From the NCBI GenBank assembly GCA_910586105.1, contig CAJUGU010000023.1, forward strand, positions 18,401 to 40,044: DNA of 21,644 nucleotides. The letters are read 5' to 3'. Source of the stretch: an uncultured Eubacteriales bacterium. Lineage in GTDB: Bacteria > Bacillota > Clostridia > Oscillospirales > Butyricicoccaceae. Below are positions 1 to 6,584 of this stretch, in pieces. Every line of letters begins with the position of its first letter. Position 1 is the stretch's first letter. The notes beneath the pieces are model-generated. The model made no database searches and had not been told where the DNA came from. It saw only the letters and a list, made by a program, of their open reading frames with translations. The position numbers were made by a program, and so were the translations under genes.

Positions 1-348
1 CTTGCGGAATGTATAGCCTACGGTCTCCATGCGCGAGATCACGGCGATCACATACGCGGGGATGTCGTTTTCCCAAAGGATCGGGGCCGCTGCCAGCTCT
101 ACCACGCTGCCAAAGCGCTCGCTGTAACAAAGGGTACGGTTGAGCCCGTCCTCCCCGAGCGAGGCCAGCGGGCAGCTCTCGCAGGAACCGGAAAGCACGT
201 CGCTGCATATCAGGCCCGGGCTCGCCTCGGGCGCGGCCTTCTTCACCCGCTGGTTGAAATAAAGAAGCCGATGGTCGTCCTTGCGGATGACGTAAACGCC
301 GGTCTCAGGCAAGATGTCCAGGATCTGTTTGTAATTTTTTGCCTCCAA
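1..348 (-). CDS. PAS-like sensory domain protein, N-terminal part (C-terminus outside window)
   Basis: 116 codons are visible, running off the left edge. I place the start at TTG 348, because a GGGAGGGAA Shine-Dalgarno (SD) sequence lies about 6 nt upstream and no ATG fits. The protein opens MEAKNYKQILDILPETGVYV, continues with LLYFNQRVKK, and has paired cysteines in a CSDVLSGSCESCPL stretch (about residues 53-66), then FGSVVELAAAPILW and a VISRMETVGYTF end. This pattern resembles the N-terminal PAS-like domain of many clostridial GGDEF or EAL signalling proteins. That match is from memory of the family. The output domain is outside the window, so a role in cyclic-di-GMP signalling is inference. 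The cysteines could bind a metal or sense redox state. Confidence 0.6.
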   Translation of the reverse strand, partial: MEAKNYKQILDILPETGVYVIRKDDHRLLYFNQRVKKAAPEASPGLICSDVLSGSCESCPLASLGEDGLNRTLCYSERFGSVVELAAAPILWENDIPAYVIAVISRMETVGYTFRK

Positions 349-443
349 AGCTGTTCCCTCCCGCGACGCAAACGACACAAAATGCAGATTTCTGTCTGAT
401 TTGGCGTCGTTCTAAAATCCGTGCGTACTCGTTACATATCGTT

Positions 444-472
444 ATTATATCACGGTCAAGACCGAAAATCAA
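444..472 (-). promoter_or_regulatory. Promoter for the leftward PAS-like gene
   Basis: On the minus strand TTGATT (472-467) and TATAAT (449-444) are 17 nt apart, a good sigma-A promoter. It leaves a leader of roughly 90 nt before the TTG start at 348. The spacer contains the perfect palindrome CGGTCAAGACCG (453-464), which could be an operator. Confidence 0.6.
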
Positions 473-569
473 TCCATGCATCAAGCTTGTCGAAGATTTT
501 TTATCGTCCTGCCCCGGCCCGGAGGCCGGAGAAGGAATGTTTTTGCAAAAGAAAGCCTTTCGATATCCG

Positions 570-606
570 GCCCAGTGCTCCCCAGCCATTCGGGGGCGGG
601 CTTTTT
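570..606 (+). terminator. Terminator-like hairpin in the divergent gap
   Basis: Read on the plus strand, GCCC (570-573), GC (577-578) and CCCC (580-583) pair with GGGG (592-595), GC (596-597) and GGGC (598-601), with small bulges, followed by TTTTT. No plus-strand gene lies upstream in the window, so it may stop antisense transcription or be a relic. The rest of 480-660 shows no gene, only a CCGGCC-GGCCGG inverted repeat near 517. Confidence 0.35.
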
Positions 607-676
607 GCCGTCTTCGGGCGGCGCGCGGCGGCGGACAAGATCCGACCGGTTCGGTCAGGAAACTGACGGTATTTTA

Positions 677-705
677 TTGCATTATCGGGTGAAATCTTAT
701 ATAAT
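677..705 (+). promoter_or_regulatory. Promoter for the leader ORF / MBL / DUF3006 operon
   Basis: TTGCAT (677-682) and a perfect TATAAT (700-705) are separated by 17 nt. The start point would fall near 711-712, exactly at the first arm of the inverted repeat GCCCGGG (712-718) / CCCGGGC (740-746). The SD sequence of the leader ORF begins two bases after that stem. Confidence 0.75.
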
Positions 706-762
706 GATAAAGCCCGGGCTTGGGGATACTCTGGACGGCCCCGGGCGAAGGAGGACATTGGT

Positions 763-813
763 ATGAAAAACTGGACAATCCTGCCGCGCGCAGACGGGAG
801 GGCTGGAGCATGA
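763..813 (+). CDS. 16-codon leader peptide overlapping the start of the MBL gene
   Basis: ATG 763 opens a 16-residue frame, MKNWTILPRADGRAGA. It is preceded by a near-perfect SD, AAGGAGG (748-754), with 8 nt spacing, the strongest ribosome site in this operon. Its TGA (811-813) overlaps the next ATG (810-812) as ATGA, the usual arrangement for translational coupling. The downstream gene also has its own SD (GGAGG, 797-801) inside this ORF. Too short for a family assignment. There is no run of a single regulatory amino acid as in classical attenuation peptides, so a coupling or leader role is inference. Confidence 0.55.
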   Translation: MKNWTILPRADGRAGA

Positions 814-1745
814 GTGCAAAACGTCGAAAGCAGTCCAAACGGCAGTGGCAGCAGCTGCTTGGAGTGGCGTTCGTGTTGTTGGCCGTGGCGCTCGGCTGCT
901 TTTTCCCCGAGCTGTTCGGGGGCGACGGGCCCTCGCCGGCAGCGCCGCCGGTGCAGGACGCTTCCGCAGCCGCGCCGCCGCAGTCTCCTGCGAAAACGGA
1001 AGGCGGGATCCCTGCGGGAAGCCGGCTATACTTCATCGACGTGGGGCAGGGCGACGCCTCTCTGATCGAATCCGGCGGGGAATACGTGCTGATCGACGGC
1101 GGCCCCGGTTCGGCGGAGGCCGGGCTGGTGGCGTATCTGGAATCGCTGGGGATTGAGCGGTTCCGGGCGGTGATCGCCACCCATCCGCACGAGGACCACA
1201 TCGGCGGGCTGGACAAGGTGCTTGCACGCTTCCCGGCGGACGCCTTCTACATGCCCGACCGCGAAGCGACCACGGTCTGTTTTGAAAAGATGCTGGATGC
1301 GGTGGATGCGCAGGGGCTTGCGATCACGATCCCGGAGCCGGGCGACGCGCTGACCTTCGGGGACGCTTCGCTGGAATTCCTGAGCCCGGATCCGGACGCA
1401 GAATACAGCGATACGAACGATTATTCGATCGTAACCCGGCTGACGCTGGGGGACGTGACGGTGCTGTACATGGGCGATGCGGAAAAGGTGGTCGAGGACG
1501 AACTGCTGGCCTTGGGGGCCGATCTGCGGTGTGACTGGATCAAGCTCGGCCATCATGGCAGCAGCACATCTTCCAGCAGGGCTTTTATCGAGGCGGCGTC
1601 GCCGGCGGCGGCAATTATATCCTGCGCATTGGAAAACGACTACGGCCATCCGCACACGGAAACGCTGGAAACGCTGGACGCGCTTGGCATCACGGCGCTT
1701 TACACGTATAATGGCACGATCGTGCTGCCGGAGGACGCGGCATGA
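810..1745 (+). CDS. Membrane-anchored ComEC/Rec2-like metallo-beta-lactamase-fold hydrolase
   Basis: 311 residues. A basic N-terminus (MSAKRRKQSKRQ) and one hydrophobic segment (about 15-33) are followed by a Pro/Ala-rich linker (about 40-65), suggesting the domain sits outside the membrane. VALGC at 26-30 is only a weak lipobox. The catalytic domain has YFIDVGQGDASLI (74-86), the metal-binding HPHEDH (125-130), MGDA (221-224) and GHHGS (247-251), the order seen in the free-standing relatives of the ComEC beta-lactamase domain. These are known or suspected metal-dependent phosphodiesterases or nucleases; the substrate here is unknown. ATG 810 is chosen because of GGAGG at 797-801; a longer reading from TTG 720 lacks a ribosome site. 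It overlaps the leader ORF upstream and the DUF3006 gene downstream by 4 nt each. Confidence 0.85.
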   Translation: MSAKRRKQSKRQWQQLLGVAFVLLAVALGCFFPELFGGDGPSPAAPPVQDASAAAPPQSPAKTEGGIPAGSRLYFIDVGQGDASLIESGGEYVLIDGGPGSAEAGLVAYLESLGIERFRAVIATHPHEDHIGGLDKVLARFPADAFYMPDREATTVCFEKMLDAVDAQGLAITIPEPGDALTFGDASLEFLSPDPDAEYSDTNDYSIVTRLTLGDVTVLYMGDAEKVVEDELLALGADLRCDWIKLGHHGSSTSSSRAFIEAASPAAAIISCALENDYGHPHTETLETLDALGITALYTYNGTIVLPEDAA

Positions 1746-1960
1746 CGGGGATCATTGACCGGCTCGAAGACGGCTTTGCCGTCGTCGAGCTGGACGGCGG
1801 CGTTTGCAGCATCCCGCTTTCGGACGCGCCTGCGGGCGTGCGGGAGGGGCAGCTCGTCAAGGTCGAAGACGGGCGCATCGTCTCGGTCGACGAGGAAGCC
1901 ACCGCCCGCCGTGCGGCGGCGATGCACAGCCGTTTCCAACGGCTCAGGCGCAGGAAATGA
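1742..1960 (+). CDS. DUF3006 domain protein
   Basis: 72 residues; its ATG overlaps the stop of the metallo-beta-lactamase gene as ATGA, implying coupled translation. The opening MTGIIDRLEDGFAVVELDGG and the later VREGQLVKVEDGRIVSVDEE match the small beta-rich DUF3006 family, commonly encoded beside ComEC-like hydrolases. The C-terminus is basic (RFQRLRRRK). No signal peptide or membrane segment is seen, so it is probably cytoplasmic although its partner is anchored outward. Function is unknown; an accessory role to the hydrolase is inferred only from co-occurrence. Confidence 0.8.
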   Translation: MTGIIDRLEDGFAVVELDGGVCSIPLSDAPAGVREGQLVKVEDGRIVSVDEEATARRAAAMHSRFQRLRRRK

Positions 1961-1986
1961 ACAACGTGCCGGGCTTTCGTGCCCCC

Positions 1987-2053
1987 GGGGCTCCGCCCCG
2001 CACCCCGCGCCTGCGCGGCGGGCGCCAAAGGGGGATCCCCCCTCTGGACTCCC
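1987..2053 (+). repeat. GC-rich intergenic repeat, copy A
   Basis: This stretch of the 1961-2165 gap contains GGGGCTCCGCCCC, CCTGCGCGG, GGCGCCAAAGGG and CCCTCTGGACTCCC in that order. The same ordered blocks with small changes occur on the opposite strand at 9451-9520 between secY and adk. The blocks are themselves inverted repeats. No ORF in the stretch is credible. Confidence 0.6.
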
Positions 2054-2165
2054 ACGCTGCTGTCGCAGCTCCCTTTGACCGCTGCGAAGCGAATACACCC
2101 AAATTCCGGGCCGCGCCATTTGACGGCCGGTCTGCAACCCATATTGTAAAGGAATGAAACCGAAA

Positions 2166-3422
2166 ATGGAAAAAACACCCTTTGTGACGCTGGAACAGGT
2201 GCAGGAGATCGTAAAGACCCATCCCACCCCGTTCCACATTTATGACGAAAAGGCAATCCGGGAAAATGCCCGCCGCGTGAAAGCGGCCTTTGCCTGGAAC
2301 CCGAATTTTAAGGAATATTTCGCCGTGAAGGCGACTCCCACCCCCCGCCTGCTGCAAATCTTGAAGGAGGAAGGCTTCGGCGTCGATTGCTCCAGTTATA
2401 CCGAGCTGTTGATGAGCAAAGCCGTTGGTTTCGCTGGGCAGGATATCATGTTTTCCTCGAATGTGACCCCGGCGGAGGATTTTCAGCTTGCCGCCGAGCT
2501 GGGCGCGATCGTGAACTTTGACGATATCACCCATATCGATTTTTATGAAAAGCTCGCCCCCTTTGCGGAAACGATGTCGTGCCGGTACAATCCCGGCGGC
2601 GAGTTCGTGCTGGATAACCAGTTCATGGACACCCCGCAGGAAGCCAAGTACGGCATGACCCGCCCCCAGATGACCGAAGCCTTCCGCAAGCTCCAGGCGA
2701 AAGGCGTGAAGCGGTTCGGCATCCACGCCTTCCTTGCCTCAAACACGACCGAGAATGGGTATTATCCCGCCCTTGCGCGGATCCTGTTCCAAACTGCGGT
2801 CGAACTGCATCAGGAGACCGGCGCGGAGATCGCGTTCGTCAATCTTTCCGGCGGCGTCGGGATCCCCTATCGTCCCGACCAGCAGCCAAGCGATATTCTG
2901 GCGATCGGCGAAGGCGTCCGGCAGGCTTATGAGGAAGTATTGGTCCCGGCGGGGCTGGGCGATGTGGCGATCTATACCGAAATGGGCCGTTTCATCCTTG
3001 GGCCCTATGGGATGCTCATCACCCAATGCACCCATCATAAGCATACCCACAAGGAGTATGCCGGCTGCGACGCTTGCGCGGCAAACCTGATGCGTCCGGC
3101 GATGTATGGCGCTTACCATCACATTACCGTGCTCGGCAAGGAATCTGCCCCTCACGATCATATATATGATATCACCGGCGGGCTTTGTGAGAACAACGAC
3201 AAATTTGCGATCGACCGCGCGCTCCCGGAGATCGCGATCGGCGACTACCTCGCGATCCACGATACCGGGGCGCATGGCTTCTCGATGGGGTATAACTACA
3301 ATGGCAAGCTGCGCTCTGCGGAACTGCTGCTGTGCGAGGACGGCACGGTCGAACTGATCCGCCGCGCCGAGACCCCGCAGGATTACTTTGCGACCTTTGA
3401 TTTCACCCACCTGTTTGATTGA
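2166..3422 (+). CDS. lysA: Diaminopimelate decarboxylase-like PLP enzyme
   Basis: 418 residues from ATG 2166; AAAGGA at 2148-2153 favours this start over the in-frame ATG 2154, which would touch the ribosome site. It belongs to the fold-III, PLP-dependent decarboxylases. The PLP lysine lies in EYFAVKA (K55); other family marks are HIYDE (24-28), NLSGGVG (226-232), TEMGRF (271-276), GGLCENNDKF (338-347, the C-E catalytic pair at 341-342) and MGYNYNG (374-380). The expected reaction is meso-diaminopimelate to lysine plus CO2 in the cytoplasm. Clostridial relatives this close are usually annotated LysA, but a related amino acid substrate cannot be excluded. The gene stands apart from other lysine genes and ends at a terminator. 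Confidence 0.82.
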   Translation: MEKTPFVTLEQVQEIVKTHPTPFHIYDEKAIRENARRVKAAFAWNPNFKEYFAVKATPTPRLLQILKEEGFGVDCSSYTELLMSKAVGFAGQDIMFSSNVTPAEDFQLAAELGAIVNFDDITHIDFYEKLAPFAETMSCRYNPGGEFVLDNQFMDTPQEAKYGMTRPQMTEAFRKLQAKGVKRFGIHAFLASNTTENGYYPALARILFQTAVELHQETGAEIAFVNLSGGVGIPYRPDQQPSDILAIGEGVRQAYEEVLVPAGLGDVAIYTEMGRFILGPYGMLITQCTHHKHTHKEYAGCDACAANLMRPAMYGAYHHITVLGKESAPHDHIYDITGGLCENNDKFAIDRALPEIAIGDYLAIHDTGAHGFSMGYNYNGKLRSAELLLCEDGTVELIRRAETPQDYFATFDFTHLFD

Positions 3423-3438
3423 GCAGAATAGAAAAACA

Positions 3439-3478
3439 CCGCCGCACGGACGCTGAACGCGCCGCGCGGCGGCTTTTT
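3439..3478. terminator. Intrinsic terminator after lysA, probably bidirectional
   Basis: CCGCCGC (3439-3445) pairs with GCGGCGG (3466-3472), followed by CTTTTT on the plus strand. On the minus strand the same stem is followed by TGTTTTT because AAAAACA precedes it. It should end lysA transcripts and any transcript from the minus-strand promoter at 3684-3712. Confidence 0.75.
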
Positions 3479-3542
3479 CATTGTGGTTATAAGCGGATCG
3501 CCCTGATCCAGCACCGTATATGCTCCGCATCTCATGGAATAC

Positions 3543-3677
3543 TCACAGCAATCCCCTCTCATGCAGCAGCTTTTCAAATTTCTTTTCCGAAAGGATCTCG
3601 TGCGTAACGAATTCACCGTTATAAAACAGCGAAAAAGCCGTAAATGGCGGCGGCGCGATTTGCAGCGACGTGCAGTT
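3543..3677 (-). pseudogene. YoaP-like C-terminal fragment, decayed gene
   Basis: A 44-residue stretch without a start codon reads NCTSLQIAPPPFTAFSLFYN, then GEFVTHEILSEKKFEKLL and a stop. It resembles the extreme C-terminus of GNAT/YoaP-type acetyltransferases of Firmicutes, which end in a similar FYNG-F-T-E-L-KKF pattern (recalled, not searched). In the same frame a TGA (3680-3678) directly precedes it, and no acetyltransferase sequence is visible upstream, where the ribosomal operon terminator begins. I therefore read it as the remnant of a deleted gene. Positions 3481-3542 show nothing recognisable. Confidence 0.55.
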
Positions 3678-3683
3678 TCATCC

Positions 3684-3712
3684 ATTATAGCGGCGTCGCA
3701 GGCCTATTGCAA
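3684..3712 (-). promoter_or_regulatory. Promoter upstream of the YoaP-like fragment
   Basis: On the minus strand TTGCAA (3712-3707) and a perfect TATAAT (3689-3684) are 17 nt apart. The start point near 3677 coincides with the first base of the decayed fragment. With the terminator at 3439-3478 this defines a possible RNA of about 240 nt with no evident intact gene. Confidence 0.5.
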
Positions 3713-3723
3713 TCCCGCGCACC

Positions 3724-3768
3724 AAAAAAAGGGATTGTCCCAAGAGCACGCCTCAGGATAATCCCTTT
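3724..3768 (-). terminator. Terminator of the ribosomal protein operon
   Basis: Read on the minus strand, AAAGGGATTATCC (3768-3756) pairs with GGACAATCCCTTT (3740-3728), 13 bp with one G-U pair and a 15-nt loop. The U tract TTTTTTT ends at 3724. It follows rplQ by about 25 nt and closes the cluster. Confidence 0.9.
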
Positions 3769-3793
3769 CGTTCTGTATTGAGCAAGCTAACGG

Positions 3794-4135
3794 TTAGACA
3801 AGCTCAATGATCGCCATCTCCGCGCAGTCGCCGCGGCGCGGGCCGGTCTTGATGATGCGGGTATAGCCGCCATTACGCTCCGCATACTTGGGCGCGATCT
3901 CGGAAAACAGGTTCGCAACGACCGCTTCCTTGGTCACGAACGCCATCGCCTGACGGCGGGACGCCAGCGTATTCTTCTTGCCCAGCGTAATCATTTTTTC
4001 AGTCAGCGGAGCAACTTCCTTGGCGCGGGCAACGGTGGTCTCGATCCTGCCGTTTTCAAGCAGGAAGGTCACCATCGCGCGCAGCATCGCCATTCTATGG
4101 TCGCTCGGCCTGCCGAGCTTACGGTTTCTTGCCAT
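3794..4135 (-). CDS. rplQ: 50S ribosomal protein L17
   Basis: 113 residues, the usual bacterial length. It opens MARNRKLGRPSDHRMAMLRA and continues with TFLLENGRIETTVARAKEV, the conserved L17 N-terminal core, and ends RIIKTGPRRGDCAEMAIIEL. L17 binds 23S rRNA near the exit-tunnel side of the large subunit. A GGAGGT ribosome site precedes ATG 4135. It is the last gene of the cluster, separated from rpoA by an unusual 376-nt gap filled with hairpins, and followed by a strong terminator. Confidence 0.98.
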   Translation of the reverse strand: MARNRKLGRPSDHRMAMLRAMVTFLLENGRIETTVARAKEVAPLTEKMITLGKKNTLASRRQAMAFVTKEAVVANLFSEIAPKYAERNGGYTRIIKTGPRRGDCAEMAIIELV

Positions 4136-4511
4136 GGTTTTGTACCTCCATCAATAAGGTCGAAAAGCGCGGCGACGCGGCAAAACACCGCTGCGCTTCG
4201 TGCTGATCTTTTGCAAAGCGTTCCCCCGTCCTGGCAGGAACGCCGTTCGGACTTCCGTCCCAATGCGCCCCCGCCGCAGGCAAGCCGCCGAAGGCAGCTC
4301 CCCCGCGCCGCAGCGCGCATTCGATACGCCGCCAAAGGCGGCGGCGTGTACGTGGGTTTTGACTCCACTGCCTGAGCAGAGTGCGCCCTTAAGGGCGCGC
4401 GCAGGCTCAGGCCGAACCGCCGTGCGGGCTGCGCCCGCATCGGCGGAATCCGAATATTCCTTGTTCTCCAATTCCCAGAAAATCCGCAGATTTTCTGGGA
4501 GACGCGCAGCG
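4136..4511 (-). repeat. Hairpin array between rpoA and rplQ
   Basis: No credible gene lies here, but there are several near-perfect inverted repeats. In order: GCGTTCC (4218-4224) / GGAACGC (4237-4243); CGCCGCC (4327-4333) / GGCGGCG (4337-4343); GCCTGAG (4370-4376) / CTCAGGC (4406-4412) enclosing the 16-nt palindrome GCGCCCTTAAGGGCGC (4383-4398); CCGCCG-GCGGGC (4417-4429) / GCCCGC-CGGCGG (4433-4446); TCCCAGAAAATC (4473-4484) / GATTTTCTGGGA (4489-4500). None is followed by a U tract in the minus-strand sense, so they are not obvious terminators. They may stabilise mRNA, or be an inserted mobile repeat. Confidence 0.75.
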
Positions 4512-5459
4512 TCAGTCCTCGCTCTTCGCCAGCTCCAGCCCCATCGCTTCCAGCTTGCCAATGACCTCTTCCAGCGACTTGCGGCCCAGGTTCCGAACCT
4601 TCATCATGTCCTCTTCCGAGGTGTTGATCAGGTCTTCGACCGTGTTGATGCCCGCACGCTTGAGACAGTTGAACGAACGCACCGAGAAATCGAGTTCCTC
4701 GATCGTCATTTCCAGCACCTTATCGTGCTGCGCCTCCGCCTTTTCGACGACCAGCGACTTCGAGCCGATCTCCTCCGACAGGTCGACAAACAGGTCCAGA
4801 TGATCCCGCAGGATCTTCGCGCCCAGCGACACCGCGTCCCGCGCCGAAATGGTGCGGTCGGTCCAAACCTCCAGCGTCAGCTTGTCATAATCGGTCATGT
4901 TGCCGACACGGGTATTTTCGACCGTATAATTGACCTTGTATACCGGCGTGTAAATCGAGTCGACCGGGATCACGCCGATCGCAGTCTGATACTGCTTGTT
5001 GCGCTCCGCCGGAACATAGCCGCGGCCGGATGACAGGGTGATTTCCATGGACAGGCGCGCGTCGCTCATCAGGGTCGCAATGTGCAGGTCAGGATTCAGG
5101 ATCTCGACCTCTGCGTCCGCGTGGATGTCGCCCGCTCTGACCTCGCCTTCGCCGTTTGCTTCAATGTAAACGGTCTTCGGGCCGTCGCACTGCAGCTTGG
5201 CTATGATCCCCTTGACGTTCAGTACGATCTCGGTGACGTCCTCCTTCACGCCGGGGATGGTGGAAAACTCGTGCTGTACTCCGGCGATCTTGATGCTGTT
5301 CGCCGCCGTACCCGGCAGGCTCGACAACAGGATCCGCCGAAGAGCGTTGCCCAGCGTCGTGCCATATCCGCGCTCGAGCGGTTCTACGACCAGTTTGCCG
5401 TAGCCGCCGTCCTCGGACAGGTGTTCGCAGTCAATACGCGGCTTTTCAATTTCGATCAT
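4512..5459 (-). CDS. rpoA: DNA-directed RNA polymerase alpha subunit
   Basis: 315 residues. The N-terminal assembly domain (about 1-232) opens MIEIEKPRIDCEH and has GYGTTLGNALRRILLSSLPG (31-50). The C-terminal domain (about 250-308) has RSFNCLKRAGI (261-271) and VRNLGRKSLEEV (288-299), the helix-hairpin-helix region that contacts UP elements and activators. The start is ATG 5459; an upstream in-frame extension lacks family similarity. The dimer nucleates polymerase assembly. Its place between rpsD and rplQ is the classical alpha operon. The 92-nt gap to rpsD holds two short hairpins, GCGCCC-GGGCGC and GTTTGGG-CCCAAAC. Confidence 0.98.
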   Translation of the reverse strand: MIEIEKPRIDCEHLSEDGGYGKLVVEPLERGYGTTLGNALRRILLSSLPGTAANSIKIAGVQHEFSTIPGVKEDVTEIVLNVKGIIAKLQCDGPKTVYIEANGEGEVRAGDIHADAEVEILNPDLHIATLMSDARLSMEITLSSGRGYVPAERNKQYQTAIGVIPVDSIYTPVYKVNYTVENTRVGNMTDYDKLTLEVWTDRTISARDAVSLGAKILRDHLDLFVDLSEEIGSKSLVVEKAEAQHDKVLEMTIEELDFSVRSFNCLKRAGINTVEDLINTSEEDMMKVRNLGRKSLEEVIGKLEAMGLELAKSED

Positions 5460-5551
5460 GAAGATACCCTCCTTACATTCGGCCACAAATAAATAGATGA
5501 GTTTGGGCGCGAGCCATCCCAAACAGCCGCGCCCAGAAATGAGGGCGCTGG

Positions 5552-6145
5552 TTATTTGGAGTAGAACTCGACGATCATATGCTCGGCGACTTCGTAATCG
5601 ATGTCGTCGCGCGTGGGCATTGCTACGATCCGGCCCTCGAAGGACTCGGCCGCCTTATCGATCCACTTGGGCATCGACTTCTTGCCGTTCTCCTCCAGCA
5701 GGGTCTTGAACTTGGTGGACGAACGGCTCTTTTCGCTGACCGCCACCGCGTCGTTGACCTTGACCTGATAGGACGGGATGTTGACCCGCTTGCCGTTCAC
5801 AGTGAAGTGGCCATGGTTGACCAGCTGGCGCGCTTCGCGGCGGGTGTTTGCAAAGCCAAGACGGAAAACAACGTTGTCGAGCCGGCGCTCCAGCTCCTGA
5901 AGCATGACCTCGCCGGTCTTGCCGCCGGACTTGGACGCCTTTTCATAATACTTGCGCATTGGCTTCTCAAGCACGCCGTAAATGAACTTGACCTTCTGCT
6001 TCTCGTTCAGCTGCATGCCGTACTCCGACTGCTTGCGGCGGCTCTGCTTCGGGTTTCTCTTGGTCTCCTTGGAGTAGCCAAGCACTGCGGGGGACAAGCC
6101 CAGGGTCTTGCATCTCTTCAGAATGGGCTGCATATTCTTAGCCAT
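5552..6145 (-). CDS. rpsD: 30S ribosomal protein S4 (zinc-free type)
   Basis: 197 residues. It opens MAKNMQPILKRCKTLGLSPA and carries the S4 RNA-binding domain around RLDNVVFRLGFANTRREARQ (about 87-106) and HGHFTVNGKRVNIPSY. Only one cysteine (C12) lies in the N-terminal region where zinc-binding S4 proteins have several, so this is a zinc-independent form. S4 nucleates assembly of the 16S 5' domain and is a known autoregulator of its operon in other bacteria; no S4 control site could be assigned here. It lies 18 nt after rpsK. Confidence 0.97.
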   Translation of the reverse strand: MAKNMQPILKRCKTLGLSPAVLGYSKETKRNPKQSRRKQSEYGMQLNEKQKVKFIYGVLEKPMRKYYEKASKSGGKTGEVMLQELERRLDNVVFRLGFANTRREARQLVNHGHFTVNGKRVNIPSYQVKVNDAVAVSEKSRSSTKFKTLLEENGKKSMPKWIDKAAESFEGRIVAMPTRDDIDYEVAEHMIVEFYSK

Positions 6146-6163
6146 GTTCGGTTTCCTCCTTGA

Positions 6164-6568
6164 TTAGACTCTTCTTCTTTTGGGCGGGCGGCAGCCGTTG
6201 TGCGGGATCGGGGTCACGTCCTTGATCATGTTGACCTCGAGGCCTGCGGCCTGAAGCGCGCGGATCGCGGCTTCGCGTCCGGAGCCCGGGCCCTTTACGT
6301 AAACCTCGACCGTCTTGAGGCCGTGCTCCATCGCAGCCTTCGCGGCGGTCTCCGCAGCGGTCTGCGCCGCATACGGGGTCGACTTACGCGAGCCGCGGAA
6401 ACCCATCTCACCGGCGGAAGCCCACGAGATGGCGTTGCCGTTCAGGTCGGTAATGGTCACGATGGTGTTGTTAAAGGAGGAGCGGATATGAGCCGCGCCC
6501 TTCTCGATATTCTTGCGCTCGCGGCGCTTGGTGCGCACGGCGGCGCCTCTTTTCTGAACCTTAGCCAT
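6164..6568 (-). CDS. rpsK: 30S ribosomal protein S11
   Basis: 134 residues, normal length. Conserved stretches include AHIRSSFNNTIVTITDLNGN, GFRGSRKSTPYAAQ, VKGPGSGREAAIRAL and the terminal PIPHNGCRPPKRRRV. S11 lies on the platform of the small subunit next to the mRNA exit and the 3' end of 16S rRNA. It begins 16 nt after the rpsM stop and is followed by rpsD. Confidence 0.98.
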   Translation of the reverse strand: MAKVQKRGAAVRTKRRERKNIEKGAAHIRSSFNNTIVTITDLNGNAISWASAGEMGFRGSRKSTPYAAQTAAETAAKAAMEHGLKTVEVYVKGPGSGREAAIRALQAAGLEVNMIKDVTPIPHNGCRPPKRRRV

Positions 6569-6584
6569 GTTTTACGCTCCCTCC

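Noticed and set aside
720..809. N-terminal extension of the MBL protein from TTG 720
   Set aside because: No ribosome site at 720, it starts at the predicted RNA 5' end, and ATG 810 has GGAGG at the right distance.
2120..2147. TTGACG-16-TATTGT as a promoter for lysA
   Set aside because: The start point would fall at or after the ribosome site, leaving no usable leader; the -10 is also poor. lysA is more likely transcribed from farther upstream.
1961..2165. Insertion sequence with transposase
   Set aside because: No transposase frame and no clear terminal repeats; at most a small non-coding repeat.
3383..3685. 100-aa minus-strand ORF starting at 3685
   Set aside because: Its ATG overlaps the -10 element, there is no ribosome site, and the frame differs from the YoaP-like reading.
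4136..4511. CRISPR array
   Set aside because: The stems differ in sequence and spacing; there is no direct repeat with regular spacers.
4200..5033. 277-aa plus-strand ORF opposite rpoA
   Set aside because: A shadow of rpoA and of the hairpin array; GC-rich DNA leaves long antisense frames open.
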